From JALZKA01 sp963786495 (GTDB lineage Bacteria; Actinomycetota; Thermoleophilia; Solirubrobacterales; 70-9), in NCBI GenBank assembly GCA_963786495.1, contig CAWAZL010000002.1:1488001-1552000 (forward strand): DNA of 64,000 nucleotides, given 5' to 3'. The notes below the pieces were generated by a model that saw only the letters and a program-made list of their open reading frames with translations, did not search any database and had not been told where the DNA came from. A program made the position numbers and the translations under genes. Numbering within the stretch: the stretch's first letter is position 1; every line of letters starts with the position of its first letter. Below, piece after piece: positions 7,609-16,465 of the stretch.

Positions 7609-8791
7609 ACCCCGGCGCGCGGAGCGCCAGCGACAGCTCGAAGCGGAAGGCGGGGTCGTCGATGTCGCCAAGGAGCTCGCGGAGACGGCGCAGGCGGTAG
7701 CGCGCGGTCTGCGGATGGACATGAACGGCGCGCGCGACCTCGGTCGGGCGACCCGGGTGGCGGATCCACGCCCGAAGCGTTTCCAGCAGGCGCGCTCGCG
7801 ACAACTCGGTCTCGTCGCTAAGCGGGCCGAGCCGCGCATCGGCCAGCTCGGAGAGGATGCCGGGATCGCCATGGAGGATCAGCGCGGGCAGGCTCTCGGA
7901 GGCGGCGATCAGGCCCGGCCCGAGCCCGCTGTCACCGGCTACTTCCAGGGCGAGCCTTGCCCGCGCGAAGCTGCGGCCGAGGTCGTCTGTGCCCGTCTCC
8001 GGCCCGATCGCGGCGAGCCCGTCGCCGATCGCCGCGCTGAGAATCGACCCGCGCCCCGGAGAGCCGGGGTCGGGGACGATCGCGCAAGCCACTCCGTCGC
8101 CAAGCCCAGCCGCGATGACGCCATGGCCCAGTCGTGTCGCGAGCGCGCCGGGGATGGCGTTCGGCGCAACCAGCACGGCTGCGCTCGCGGGCACCGCCCA
8201 GCCGACCTCGTCCGCCAGCGCCCCGACGGCCTCGGGTGATGCGCCCTCGATCAGCATGCGCACCAGCTCCTCGCGCTGGCGCTGGCGCTCTGAAACGGAC
8301 TCGGCGCGCTCGGCCGAGTAGCCCTCTGCCGACAGCGAGGAGAGCTCGTCGATGTAGGCGAAGATCGCCTCGGCCAGAGCCGCGAGCTCCGGAGCCGTTG
8401 CGCCGGCACCGGTGGCGGCGTCGGCGACACGCCGCCATGAGACCCGCGCGCCGAGCCGGTACGCGGCGAGGAGCGCTTCGAGGGTCCGCCCCTGCCGGTA
8501 CTCGCCCCGGCCGAGGTTCTCGTACACCGCCCGCCACCCTTCCGAGTCCTCGCCGGGCCGCTCGACGTCGTCAACGAACCGCCGCAGCGCAACCCCGACG
8601 CCGGTGCGCACGGCCTCCCCGAACCGGCCTTCGAGCGGCTGCGCGTACTCGGGCACCGAGTCGCGGATCTCGGCGATCACCTCGTCGCCGAGGGCGGGGA
8701 GGGCCTCGCGCATAGGCGCGGCGAGCTCCTCGCGGACGCCGGAAAGTGCCTGCAGGTGTGCGCGATCGGTGACCAAATTCATAGGAATCAT
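7589..8791 (-). CDS. PucR family transcriptional regulator (GGDEF-like linker, C-terminal HTH)
   Basis: A 400-residue cytoplasmic regulator of the PucR/CdaR type. The C-terminal 70 residues hold the diagnostic helix-turn-helix: ETLRAWIRHPGRPTEVARA, then HVHPQTARYRLRRLRELLG. The middle region is the degenerate GGDEF-like/RsbR-linker domain; the N-terminal 150 residues are helical and rich in Arg/Glu. PucR regulators activate catabolic or lipid genes in response to a metabolite. It is divergent from a fatty acid desaturase gene with only 70 bp between them, containing an inverted repeat (8825-8846), so it is a good candidate regulator of that desaturase. ATG at 8791; an in-frame ATG three codons later is equally possible. 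Confidence 0.88.
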   Translation of the reverse strand: MIPMNLVTDRAHLQALSGVREELAAPMREALPALGDEVIAEIRDSVPEYAQPLEGRFGEAVRTGVGVALRRFVDDVERPGEDSEGWRAVYENLGRGEYRQGRTLEALLAAYRLGARVSWRRVADAATGAGATAPELAALAEAIFAYIDELSSLSAEGYSAERAESVSERQRQREELVRMLIEGASPEAVGALADEVGWAVPASAAVLVAPNAIPGALATRLGHGVIAAGLGDGVACAIVPDPGSPGRGSILSAAIGDGLAAIGPETGTDDLGRSFARARLALEVAGDSGLGPGLIAASESLPALILHGDPGILSELADARLGPLSDETELSRARLLETLRAWIRHPGRPTEVARAVHVHPQTARYRLRRLRELLGDIDDPAFRFELSLALRAPGFSDPGA

Positions 8792-8824
8792 ATGAAATCT
8801 GCCGGATCAATCCTTATCCGCACG

Positions 8825-8846
8825 AGTAGTCGAACCCAGGACTACT
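8825..8846. promoter_or_regulatory. Inverted repeat AGTAGTC-N8-GACTACT, candidate operator
   Basis: Perfect 7-bp arms at 8825-8831 and 8840-8846, in the short divergent region between the PucR regulator and the desaturase. It ends 15 bp before the desaturase start, where a bound protein would block or position polymerase. Which regulator binds is inference. Confidence 0.55.
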
Positions 8847-8861
8847 TGCGAAGCTAGTGGC

Positions 8862-9779
8862 ATGAGCCGACTTCAGCGCAATATCACTCTCGCCGCCGTC
8901 ATCCTTCCCTTCGTTGGATTCCTCGCCGCGATCCTCCTCTCGTGGAACCAGCTGGTCAGCGCGACCGACCTCGCGATCTTCGCCGTTATGTACCTGCCAA
9001 CGGCGTTCGGGATCACGATCGGCTACCACCGCCTCTTCACCCACCGGGCCTTCGAGGCCAAGCCTTCGGTGCGCTACTCGCTCGCCGTGCTGGGCTCGAT
9101 GGCTGTCCAGGGCTCGATCATCGACTGGGTCGCCGACCACCGCAAGCACCACGCCTTCACCGACCAGGAGGGAGACCCACATTCGCCGCACGGCCACGGC
9201 GAGGGCCTGCGCGGCGCGCTGTCCGGCCTCTGGTACGCCCACATGGGCTGGCTCGTTGACACCCAGGGCCAGGCCACGAAGCGCCGCTTCGCCCCGGATC
9301 TCCTGGAGGACCCGATCATGCGCAAGATCAATTACGCCTTCCTGCCGCTGGTCGGGCTCACCCTCGCGATACCCGCCGCCCTCGGTTACCTCCTGACCGG
9401 CACCCTCGCAGGCGCGCTCACGGGCCTTCTCTGGGGCGGCTTCGTCCGGATCTTCTTCGTCCACCACGTCACCTGGTCCATCAACTCCGTCTGCCACTTC
9501 TTCGGAAGCCGCCGGTTCGACGTCGAGGACGAGTCGACCAACGTGTTCTGGCTCGCCATCCCGTCGCTGGGCGAGTCGTGGCACCACAACCACCACGCGT
9601 TCCCTCGGGCGGCCAAGCAGGGCCTGCGCTGGTGGGAGATTGACATCTCGGCTGCCGTCATCACCCTGCTGGAGAAGCTCGGGCTTGCATGGGACGTCGT
9701 CCGGATCAGCCCGGAGCGCCAGGAGCAGCGGCTTGCCGGATCCGCACCTCCCCGGCGCGTCGCGATCGAAGCGGACTAG
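8862..9779 (+). CDS. Acyl-CoA/acyl-lipid desaturase (membrane fatty acid desaturase)
   Basis: Integral membrane di-iron desaturase of 305 residues (delta-9 type), introducing a double bond into acyl chains. All three histidine boxes are present: HRLFTHRAF (HxxxxH), DHRKHHAF (HxxHH) and ESWHHNHHAFP (HxxHH). Four hydrophobic segments occur in two pairs, around residues 10-50 and 155-205, as in stearoyl-CoA desaturase. Length is normal. It is divergent from a PucR regulator, with an inverted repeat between them. Likely role: membrane fluidity adjustment. Start ATG 8862. Confidence 0.93.
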   Translation: MSRLQRNITLAAVILPFVGFLAAILLSWNQLVSATDLAIFAVMYLPTAFGITIGYHRLFTHRAFEAKPSVRYSLAVLGSMAVQGSIIDWVADHRKHHAFTDQEGDPHSPHGHGEGLRGALSGLWYAHMGWLVDTQGQATKRRFAPDLLEDPIMRKINYAFLPLVGLTLAIPAALGYLLTGTLAGALTGLLWGGFVRIFFVHHVTWSINSVCHFFGSRRFDVEDESTNVFWLAIPSLGESWHHNHHAFPRAAKQGLRWWEIDISAAVITLLEKLGLAWDVVRISPERQEQRLAGSAPPRRVAIEAD

Positions 9780-10224
9780 CTAAGGCGCGAGCCGGAAAAC
9801 GTCCTGGTACTCCGCGAAAGCGGTGGTGTACTCCTCCGGCTCGATGGTCTCGCCGGCCTCGCCGCGCCGCTGGAACGAGTCGAGGGTCCGGAACCAACCC
9901 AGCGTCCTCCCTGCCGGGCGGGTGACCCAACGGGTGCGGGCCGGCACGTCCGCGCCGTTCCACATCGTGTGCGGCGTCCCGCGCGGCACCTCGAGTGTCT
10001 CGCCTGCGCTCAGCGTTCTCTCCGGTCCACCGTCGATCCGGACCTGCATCGACCCGTCGAGGATCTCGAACTGTTCGTCCTGGTCCGGGTGGAAGTGATT
10101 CGGCGGCGCGGCGCTCCCCGCCGCGTAGGTGGCCTCGACCTCGAGCGCCTCGGCGTCGTCTCCTGACGATTACGAGGCGAGCGGTCGGCCCCAGCTTGAG
10201 CTCGGTTTCCGCGGCGTCGCTCAC
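9780..10224 (-). CDS. Cupin domain protein, reading frame broken near 10165
   Basis: Small cupin barrel. Two reading frames together make one protein. The N-terminal frame starts with GTG at 10224 (VSDAAETELKLGPTARLVIV) and overlaps the upstream gene's TGA as GTGA. About 20 codons in, the cupin signal continues in another frame: EALEVEATYAAG, NHFHPDQDEQFEILDGS, then PERTLSAGETLEVPRGTPHTMWN. Metal ligands are the two His and Glu of HFHPDQDEQFE and the His of GTPHTMW. A one-base change near 10165 restores the frame. Taken literally only 89 codons (ATG 10049) remain, lacking the first cupin motif. I read it as an intact gene with a sequence error, but a true pseudogene is possible. Confidence 0.7.
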
Positions 10225-11459
10225 GCCAGCGAGTCCACGAGCTCGAGCGCCCTGGGAACGAACGCCTCGACCTCTGCGCCGCTGGGCCAGTTCCCCGGGG
10301 AGTTGCTCTTGAAGTAAACGCAGGCCTTCTTGGCGTCGGTCGAGACTCCGTATGGTCCGGCCCTGGCCAGCTCGAGCGCCCGCTCCGAGATGCCCTCGCC
10401 GAAGCCGGGGATGGTCACGTCCTCGGCGTCGATCCAGGCGCTGGGCAGATCGCGGCCTGTGTCGACCACGACCGCGATGTAGTTCTTCTCCATGTCCACC
10501 ATGCTCGAGAACTTGAGCCACGCGAGCTCGCCTTGGCGGTCCGAGCCGGGCAGCGATCCCTGAAGGACATCGGTGGCAGTGCCCGGCATTGGCAGGCGGA
10601 TGTGGTTGGCATGGAACTCGGGGGTCGCCTTCGGCTCCATCCCGTGCTCGTCGCCGAAGTCTTTGACGCTCGTGTCGACCCCTTCGGCAAACTTCGTGAT
10701 CATGCGGATCAGGCGTCCGCCCAGCGGCTGGCTCGCTCGCGCTTCGTGCGCTGCCGCGGAGTCGGGGTTCGTCCCGCCCCAGCTGACGTCCGCCTCCTCG
10801 AGCACCTCGTCGCGGATCCGGCTGCCGGCCTTCCCGCCGGCCCCAGCCAGGAGGTCCAGGTGCTCCTCGTCCACCTCGCCGTCAGCCCGGTGCTGGCCGC
10901 GGTACTGCGGGCACTCGCAGGTGAACACGCCGTTGTCGAGGCGAAAGCCGAAGTCGACCGGTGTGTTCGACGCAAGCCAGTCGATGAACGACGGCGGGAA
11001 CATCTGCCGCAGCCAGGTGTGATCCTGGCCCTTCGCCACCTCGACGATGTAGCGGCGGTCGAGCTCAGTCGACTCGAAGCCGCCGACGTCCTCGCGGGGC
11101 CGCCGGTCGTTGGCCCAGTAAAAAAGCGCCGGCTCGAGGCCCTCCGTGCGCACCGAGAGCATCGGCAGGTAGCCGACCGACTCCGGGATGCGGCAAACCA
11201 TGATCGTGTGCTGCTGCGCGACGTTCATGCCGAAGGTCTTGCCGTAGAGCGCCTGGTGGCGCAGCCGTCCGGGGACCCCACCAGGGAGCTTCCCGGCCAC
11301 CGACCAGCATGCGTGCCGGATCCCCCCGGTCTGCTCGCGGGGCAGGGGCATTCCCGGCCAGATCAACTCGGGCCGGACCACCAGGTTGCGCTCGGCTGCA
11401 TAGGCCTCGAGCTTGGCCTCGGTGCGCTCCAGTCCCTCGAGTGCCGCGGATGCGTCCAC
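10221..11459 (-). CDS. Hypothetical protein (412 aa), no recognised family
   Basis: A large soluble protein without signal peptide or membrane segment. Codon use is clean across 412 residues. Visible features are an aromatic block (EPALFYWANDRRPRED), TWLRQMFPPSFIDWLASNTP, a two-Cys knuckle (VFTCECPQYRGQH) and DTGRDLPSAWIDAEDVTIPG near the C-terminus. I do not recognise a domain. It lies in a probable four-gene minus-strand operon: PlsC-type acyltransferase, Pro-rich peptide, this gene, and a cupin whose start codon overlaps this gene's stop (GTGA), so it is probably made together with the cupin. ATG start at 11459. Confidence 0.72.
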   Translation of the reverse strand: MDASAALEGLERTEAKLEAYAAERNLVVRPELIWPGMPLPREQTGGIRHACWSVAGKLPGGVPGRLRHQALYGKTFGMNVAQQHTIMVCRIPESVGYLPMLSVRTEGLEPALFYWANDRRPREDVGGFESTELDRRYIVEVAKGQDHTWLRQMFPPSFIDWLASNTPVDFGFRLDNGVFTCECPQYRGQHRADGEVDEEHLDLLAGAGGKAGSRIRDEVLEEADVSWGGTNPDSAAAHEARASQPLGGRLIRMITKFAEGVDTSVKDFGDEHGMEPKATPEFHANHIRLPMPGTATDVLQGSLPGSDRQGELAWLKFSSMVDMEKNYIAVVVDTGRDLPSAWIDAEDVTIPGFGEGISERALELARAGPYGVSTDAKKACVYFKSNSPGNWPSGAEVEAFVPRALELVDSLA

Positions 11460-11491
11460 GGCGGCAGCCTAAACGCCCGGGCGTTCTAGGT

Positions 11492-11692
11492 CTAGATCGG
11501 CGCCGGGTTGGGAGTAGGTGGGACCGGACCCGGCGGCTCCATGGGCGGCTCGACCGGAGGCTCTGGATCGGGCTCCGGGGGCAGCGGGCTGGGGTCGGGT
11601 CCAGGCGCGGGTGGGCTTGGATCGGGCGTGCCCGGACCGCCGGGCCCGGGCGGCACGGGGGTTTCGAGCGTAGGGGCGGCGAATGGGTTCAT
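11492..11692 (-). CDS. Proline-rich small protein (66 aa), putative
   Basis: Short reading frame starting MNPFAAPTLETPVPPGPGG and continuing with almost only Pro, Gly, Glu and Asp. It would be an intrinsically disordered, acidic peptide. Support for being real: an ATG start 30 bp after the acyltransferase stop, a stop 32 bp before the next same-strand gene, and operon position. Against: low-complexity GC-rich DNA is open in several frames, including a Gly-rich frame on the other strand. No function can be proposed. Confidence 0.4.
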   Translation of the reverse strand: MNPFAAPTLETPVPPGPGGPGTPDPSPPAPGPDPSPLPPEPDPEPPVEPPMEPPGPVPPTPNPAPI

Positions 11693-11721
11693 GCACTCCG
11701 CCTACCCGGCAGAGGGCCCGC

Positions 11722-12807
11722 TCAGTCGAACCGGCCCTGTTCAGCCTCGGTTCGCTCGATCTTCGAATCGATCCAGTCGTCCATGTCCTGCCAGTTGCGA
11801 TAGAGCCACTCGGTCCGTCCGGCCTCGTCATCGGGTATCTCCGCGGCCGGCACGCGCCAGAACTTGACGCCGATCACCGAGCCGACCAGCTCTCCCGCCC
11901 AGACGTCCGAGACGTACTGGAAGCCGTCGAAGCCGACATGCCCGCAGAAAACGACGTCCACATCAGGCGCATTGTCAATGAGGGCAAGTGGTCCGCCGAG
12001 CCGCGGTGGAAGAAGGTGCTTGAGCCGGTCGGCAAGCGGCCCGACCTCGGGCTGGCGCTCCCGGACGATCTCCTGCGCGCGCTTGAGCTTTGCCGGCGTG
12101 AACCGTGTGCCCTCGGGATAGATCAGGATGCCCTCGCCCTCGACCAGGTCCTCCGTCAGCTGGAGCAGCCGGCTGACCTCGCCCTCCGTATCGCCCGATC
12201 CGCGGCGAACGAAGTTGGTTGGAACCCAGCGCCCGCCGATGTCAATCGTCGGGATCATCTGAAGCTCGCGCTTGATCACGTAGCGCAGGCCAATTCCGTG
12301 CGTCCGGGAGACGATCGTGTCCGGGACCATGTTGTCGATGATCGATGCGTGGCGGAGCATGACGATCACCGGGCCTGGCGCCGCCTGATCGAGTCCCTCG
12401 ATCTCGAACCGAAGGCCGAAGAGGACCCGGATGCCGCTCAGGTGGCTCGTGCACCAATGAACGCGCAGGCGATAGAGGAGGACCCGCCGCCGCTTGGATC
12501 CCACGCCGAACGACGCACCGGTCACGATCCAGATGCCGAGGATGGCGACCAGCGCGCGCATCTCGCCGAACAGGAACCACCACCCGAAAGCGGTCAGGCG
12601 CACGGCAACCCACGGCTTACGACGCTTCAGCCAAAGGACCAGGTCGACGAGGGCGGCGCCGACGAGCAATACCGGCAAGAGCACCGTGACAAGGACGAAC
12701 GCGATGATCTCGAGCGTGATGCCGCGCACCCGCCTGACGATCCTCGCGCCAAGCGGCCCGTCGTCGCGAAAGAGCGGCGACTCGCCGACGTTCGAGATCT
12801 TCTTCAC
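11722..12807 (-). CDS. 1-acyl-sn-glycerol-3-phosphate acyltransferase (PlsC-like)
   Basis: Membrane-associated acyltransferase of 361 residues, transferring acyl groups to a glycerophosphate-type acceptor. It has two N-terminal hydrophobic segments (about residues 31-58 and 75-100), then PlsC motif I as RHASIIDN (His-x4-Asp), a central phosphate-binding segment around FVRRGSGD, and the motif ILIYPEGTRFTP (EGTR). It is longer than the usual 240 residues, with an unassigned C-terminal extension containing several Trp. First gene of a probable operon running down to the cupin gene. The ATG at 12807 is 44 bp from the divergent ferritin-like gene. Confidence 0.88.
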   Translation of the reverse strand: MKKISNVGESPLFRDDGPLGARIVRRVRGITLEIIAFVLVTVLLPVLLVGAALVDLVLWLKRRKPWVAVRLTAFGWWFLFGEMRALVAILGIWIVTGASFGVGSKRRRVLLYRLRVHWCTSHLSGIRVLFGLRFEIEGLDQAAPGPVIVMLRHASIIDNMVPDTIVSRTHGIGLRYVIKRELQMIPTIDIGGRWVPTNFVRRGSGDTEGEVSRLLQLTEDLVEGEGILIYPEGTRFTPAKLKRAQEIVRERQPEVGPLADRLKHLLPPRLGGPLALIDNAPDVDVVFCGHVGFDGFQYVSDVWAGELVGSVIGVKFWRVPAAEIPDDEAGRTEWLYRNWQDMDDWIDSKIERTEAEQGRFD

Positions 12808-12851
12808 CTCGCGAAGTTAACCGCGCCGGAGCGCTGGGCATATTGATCCTG

Positions 12852-13295
12852 ATGAGTAAAGAGGAAGAAACACTTGACGTAGAGGCCGCGATCGAGCGCC
12901 TGAACCAGGCTCTGCGCCTTCAGTACCGCTCGGCGCTCGGGTACACGCTTGCCGCGGGCGGCATGTTCGGCTTCGAGTATCAGGGCTTTTCGTCCGAGCT
13001 TGCCGAGTTCGGCAGAGCCGAGATCGACGACACGAGGCGGCTGGTCGAAAAGGTCACCACTCTCGAGGGCGATCCCACCACCGAGATCGCTCCGCTCGAT
13101 TGGAGCGATCAGCCCGAGAAGGTCGTCAAGTGGCTCATCTCATCCGAGGAGGAGACGATCGAGGCTTTGCAAGCGGCCATCGAGCCGACGGGCCGAGAGG
13201 GAGTGTCCGAGGCTCTTGAGCACCTGCTCGAGCATTTGATTCTCCGCAAGCAGAACCAGGTGGACTTCCTCATCCGGGCGAGCCGACGGCCCTGA
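12852..13295 (+). CDS. Ferritin-like / bacterioferritin-type four-helix protein
   Basis: A 147-residue soluble protein predicted as a four-helix bundle. Candidate di-iron ligands are spread as in bacterioferritins and Dps-like proteins: the helix with LNQALRLQYRSALGY (Tyr), GRAEIDDTRRLVEKV (Glu), SSEEETIEALQAAIE (Glu) and LEHLLEHLILRKQNQVDFL (Glu and His). Family length (about 150) fits. The ATG at 12852 is preferred over the in-frame TTG at 12843. Role: iron storage or redox protection is an inference, since the canonical ExxH pairs are not all obvious. Divergent from the acyltransferase gene. Confidence 0.72.
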   Translation: MSKEEETLDVEAAIERLNQALRLQYRSALGYTLAAGGMFGFEYQGFSSELAEFGRAEIDDTRRLVEKVTTLEGDPTTEIAPLDWSDQPEKVVKWLISSEEETIEALQAAIEPTGREGVSEALEHLLEHLILRKQNQVDFLIRASRRP

Positions 13296-13354
13296 TCCTC
13301 CTCCGCTGACCCCACTAGGCTGCGGGCCGTCCGTCCAACTACATAGGAGGCAGT

Positions 13355-13847
13355 GTGAAGTTCGCAGCTGTTGCCGGGGGGAACCGCAAGCTCGCAAGTC
13401 TCGCGATCGCTGGAGCCCTCGCGTTTGGCGTCGCCGCATGCGGCGACGACGACGACGAAGGCTCGGAGACCGACGAGCCTGAAACCGCGGAAACCGAGAG
13501 CGCCGAGGAGGTCACGGTCACCGCGACCGAGTACGAGTTCGACCTCTCGGCAACGCCCACGGCCGAGACCGAAGAGGTCACGTTCGATAACCAGGGCGAG
13601 GAATTCCACGTGATGGTGTGGGCGCAGATCGCCGAGGGCGTCTCGCTCGAGGAGGCCATCGAGGCCGAGGGTGAGAAGGGAACCGCCACGCTGGTGGCCC
13701 AGGCCGAAGCCGCGCCCGGCGAAGTCCACGACCGTCGAGGTCGAGGAAACGCCGGAGGCAGGCCCGTACGTGATGCTCTGCCCGATCGAGGGCAAGGAAG
13801 GCGCTCACTACGAGCTCGGCCAGCTCGAGGAGTTCGACGTCGAGTAA
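13355..13847 (+). CDS. Cupredoxin-like lipoprotein, reading frame broken near 13727
   Basis: Exported lipoprotein. GTG start at 13355 with AGGAGG 8 bp upstream; signal peptide with lipobox ending GVAAC (Cys at about residue 29), then an acidic linker (GDDDDEG). The mature domain looks like a plastocyanin/cupredoxin: VTATEYEFDLSATPTAETEEVTF, NQGEEFHVMVW (a copper-ligand His). After a frame change near 13727 come PYVMLCPIEGKEGAHYELGQ and EEFDVE, where Cys and His match the second copper loop. Taken literally the first frame runs on into unrelated Arg-rich sequence, so one base is probably extra or missing. Total about 164 residues. A hairpin terminator follows. Confidence 0.75.
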
Positions 13848-13859
13848 TTGACGCGTGTT

Positions 13860-13886
13860 GCCGCCGGCCCAGCGCGGGCCGGCGGC
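13860..13886. terminator. Bidirectional terminator-like hairpin
   Basis: Perfect 11-bp stem GCCGCCGGCCC / GGGCCGGCGGC with the 5-nt loop AGCGC, located 12 bp after the cupredoxin stop and 14 bp after (reading the other way) the stop of the convergent acyltransferase. No T run, as is common in GC-rich actinobacteria. Confidence 0.75.
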
Positions 13887-13900
13887 GGCTACGCCTTGGG

Positions 13901-15091
13901 TCAGGTGGTCAGGCCGAGCTCTCGGCCGACCGCGCCGATCGCTGCCGCGGCGCTGTCGAGCTGTTCGGGCTCGAGAGCGGCGGAGACCTGGACGCGCACC
14001 CGGGCCGTGCCCTCCGGCACGACCGGGTATCCGAAGCCGGTCGCGTAGACGCCGCGCTCCAGCAGCATCTGGCTCGCCCGGATGGCGTCGGGCGTGGCGC
14101 CGACGATGATCGGAACGATCGCGCTCTCGCCGTCGAGCGGCTTGAGCCCGGTCTCCTTGATCGCCGCGCGGATGTGAGCGACGTTCCGGTGAAGCTTCGC
14201 GACCCTGGCCGGGTCTTCCCTGAGGACGCCGAGCGCGGCCCGCGCACCGCACGCCACAGACGGTGGCAAGCCGTTAGAGAAGAGCTGAGCGCGAGAGCGC
14301 TGCTCGAGAACGTCGCAAAGGACGCGGCTGCCCGCGACGAATCCTCCAGCGGCACCGCCGAGCGCCTTGCCGAGCGTTCCGGTCAGGACGATCTCTTCGC
14401 GCCCGAGCAGGTCGAACCGCTCCATGACGCCGCGGCCCGTCTGGCCGACCGCGCCGATCCCATGGGAATCGTCGACGATCAGGGTCGCGTCGTGCTCGGC
14501 GGCCACCTCCGCGAGCTCTGATACGGGGGCGAGGTCGCCTTCCATGCTGAAAACGCCGTCCGTCACGATCAATCTTCGCTCGGTCGCGGGGGCTTCGCCC
14601 AATACCCGGCGCAGGTCATCGACGTCGGAGTGCTCGAACACGGCCTTGTGCGCGGGACGGGCGAGGCGCATCCCGTCGATGATCGAGGCGTGGTTCAAGC
14701 GGTCGGAGAAGATCGCGGCCGGCACGTCGCAGAGTGCGTCCAGGAGGGCCGCATTAGCGTTCCAGCACGAGGTGTACGTGAGCGACGCCGGGGTGTGCAG
14801 GAACTCGGCGAGGTCGCGCTCGAGCTCGACGTGGGGCTCGAACTTGCCGCAGATGAACCGCACCGAGCCCGTTCCGGCGCCGAAGCGAAGGAGGCCGTCG
14901 GTGGCGGCCGCGACCACGAGCGGGTCGGCCGCCAGGCCCAGATAGTCGTTCGAGCAGAGGCAGATCACCTCGCCGCGCCCTTCGATCTCGACTACCGGGC
15001 CCTGAGGGGAGGTCAGCACCGGGATCGACTTGCGCGTACCGGCCTCGTCCATGGAGTCGAGCTCCGCGGCGAGCTGCGCGTCGAGCGTCAT
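13901..15091 (-). CDS. Alpha-oxoamine synthase, glycine C-acetyltransferase (2-amino-3-ketobutyrate CoA ligase)-like
   Basis: PLP fold-type I enzyme of 396 residues (E. coli Kbl 398). It would catalyse CoA-dependent cleavage of 2-amino-3-ketobutyrate to glycine and acetyl-CoA, or the reverse. Features: SNDYLGLA near residue 47, the His in RLNHASIID (H134) that stacks on PLP, the Asp-His set DDSHGIG (207-213), and the PLP lysine in TGTLGKALGG (K242). Relatives make KAPA (BioF) or sphingoid bases; Kbl is favoured by length and the SVRFICG region, but no threonine dehydrogenase is adjacent. The ATG at 15091 shares one base with the upstream aminotransferase stop (TGATG), so it is the last gene of the coupled operon that starts with gntR. 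Confidence 0.82.
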   Translation of the reverse strand: MTLDAQLAAELDSMDEAGTRKSIPVLTSPQGPVVEIEGRGEVICLCSNDYLGLAADPLVVAAATDGLLRFGAGTGSVRFICGKFEPHVELERDLAEFLHTPASLTYTSCWNANAALLDALCDVPAAIFSDRLNHASIIDGMRLARPAHKAVFEHSDVDDLRRVLGEAPATERRLIVTDGVFSMEGDLAPVSELAEVAAEHDATLIVDDSHGIGAVGQTGRGVMERFDLLGREEIVLTGTLGKALGGAAGGFVAGSRVLCDVLEQRSRAQLFSNGLPPSVACGARAALGVLREDPARVAKLHRNVAHIRAAIKETGLKPLDGESAIVPIIVGATPDAIRASQMLLERGVYATGFGYPVVPEGTARVRVQVSAALEPEQLDSAAAAIGAVGRELGLTT

Positions 15092-16465
15092 CAGCGGGCG
15101 GCGAGAACGGCTTCGATCGTCGCGCCGACGATGTCGTAGACACCCTCGAGCGCAGCGGCAGGCATGATCAGCGACGGCTGGATGTTGACCGAGGTGCTCG
15201 ACGAGTCCGCGAGCACGCCGCGGCGGACCATCTCGCCCGCAACCGCGTGCTGAAGGCCCGAGTCGAGGTTGGCGGTCTCGCGATCCGTGACGAACTCGAT
15301 CGCCTGGAAGCATCCCTCCGCTCGAACGTCGCCGATCACCTCATGGCGATCCCGCAGCTCGCCCAGGCACTTTCGCGCCACGGCCTCGAGCGTCGCCCAC
15401 GTTCTCGAGCACCGGCTCGGCCTCGAAGACGTCGAGCGTCGCGATGGCCGCCGCGCATGCGCCGGGAAGCCAGGCCCACGTGCTGCCGGTGGGAACGTCG
15501 TCGATCTCGCCCAGCACGCGCTCGGTGCCGAGGAGGGCGCCGATCGGCATGGCTCCGCCGCCGAGCGCCTTGCCCAGGCACATCAGGTCAGGTTCGACAC
15601 CCCAGCGCTCGACGGCGAACAGGGTTCCTGACCGGCCCATGCCGGTCTTTACCTCGTCGGCGCAGAGAAGCCAGTCGTGCTCGCTGCAAAGCTCCGTCAG
15701 GGCGGGCCAGAACGAGTCCGGGGGAGCCACACACCCGCCCGAGCCCAGGATCGGCTCGATGACGACGCCGGCAACGTCGGCGGGGTCGAGGGCGTGGAAG
15801 AGGAGGTGGTCGCGGATGAAGTCGACCGTCGAGTCGCCGCTGCCGCCGGGGCGCGGATCTTTGAAGGGCGAGCGGTACGCATGCGGATATGGCACGTGTG
15901 CGAAGCCGGGCACCAGGGCGCGCAGGCCGCTCGAAATCTCGTTGGCCTCGGCGCCAAGCGCGGCGGTCGTGGTCGACTCGCCGTGATAGGAGCCGTGGAA
16001 TCCGATGATTACTGGCCGCCCGGTCGCGCGCCGCATCATCTTGATGGCGGTCTCGACGGCCTCGGTCCCGTTGAGGGCGATGTCATAGCGCGTGAGACTC
16101 TTCGGCGCCACGTCCAAAAGACGCTCGCCCAACTCTGCGGTCAACTCGGTCACAAGCGAGTGGCTGTCCTCGTTTCCGAACCTCTCGACCGCGGCAAGCG
16201 CAGGCTCCAGGATCTCGCGCCGCCCTGCTCCCAGCGGAACCGACGCTGACGAGGAGATGCAGTCGATGAAGACGTTGCCGTCGGCGTCGGTCACCGTCCA
16301 GCCCGCCTTGTCGGCGACGGCCAAGGGCAGGACGTCCCCGGCGAGCCCCGCGTAGGCCGTGCGCTCCACCCGCTCCAGGATCTCCCGGCTCTTCGGTCCC
16401 GGCGGCTCAGTCGTGATCGACGGTGCCTGGATCTCGTCCCAGGCCGGGGGGTAGAGCGGGCTCAT
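15091..16465 (-). CDS. Class III PLP-dependent aminotransferase (GABA/ornithine type), frame broken near 15397
   Basis: Fold-type I class III aminotransferase of about 458 residues, transferring an amino group from a primary amine or omega-amino acid to a keto acid. Visible: N-terminal GWTVTDADGNVFIDCISS, PLP-phosphate region NGTEAVETAIKMM, the Asp pairing with the PLP nitrogen in CADEVKTGMGRSG (D270), and the Schiff-base lysine in CLGKALGGG (K299). Near 15397 the frame breaks. Removing one G from GTGGGCGACG (coding strand) restores ENVATLEAVARKCLGELRDR and the normal C-terminus ending IEAVLAAR. Substrate unknown. It overlaps the preceding FAD oxidoreductase gene by ATGA-type coupling and runs directly into the Kbl-like gene. 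Confidence 0.82.

Noticed and set aside
10533..12846. Long plus-strand open frames opposite the 412-residue and acyltransferase genes
   Set aside because: Typical antisense frames of GC-rich genes: low-complexity Arg/Ala/Asp composition, no motifs, and they lie fully opposite well-supported genes.
13901..15091. Biotin synthesis enzyme BioF
   Set aside because: No biotin genes nearby; length and several motifs fit Kbl better, and the operon is catabolic in character.
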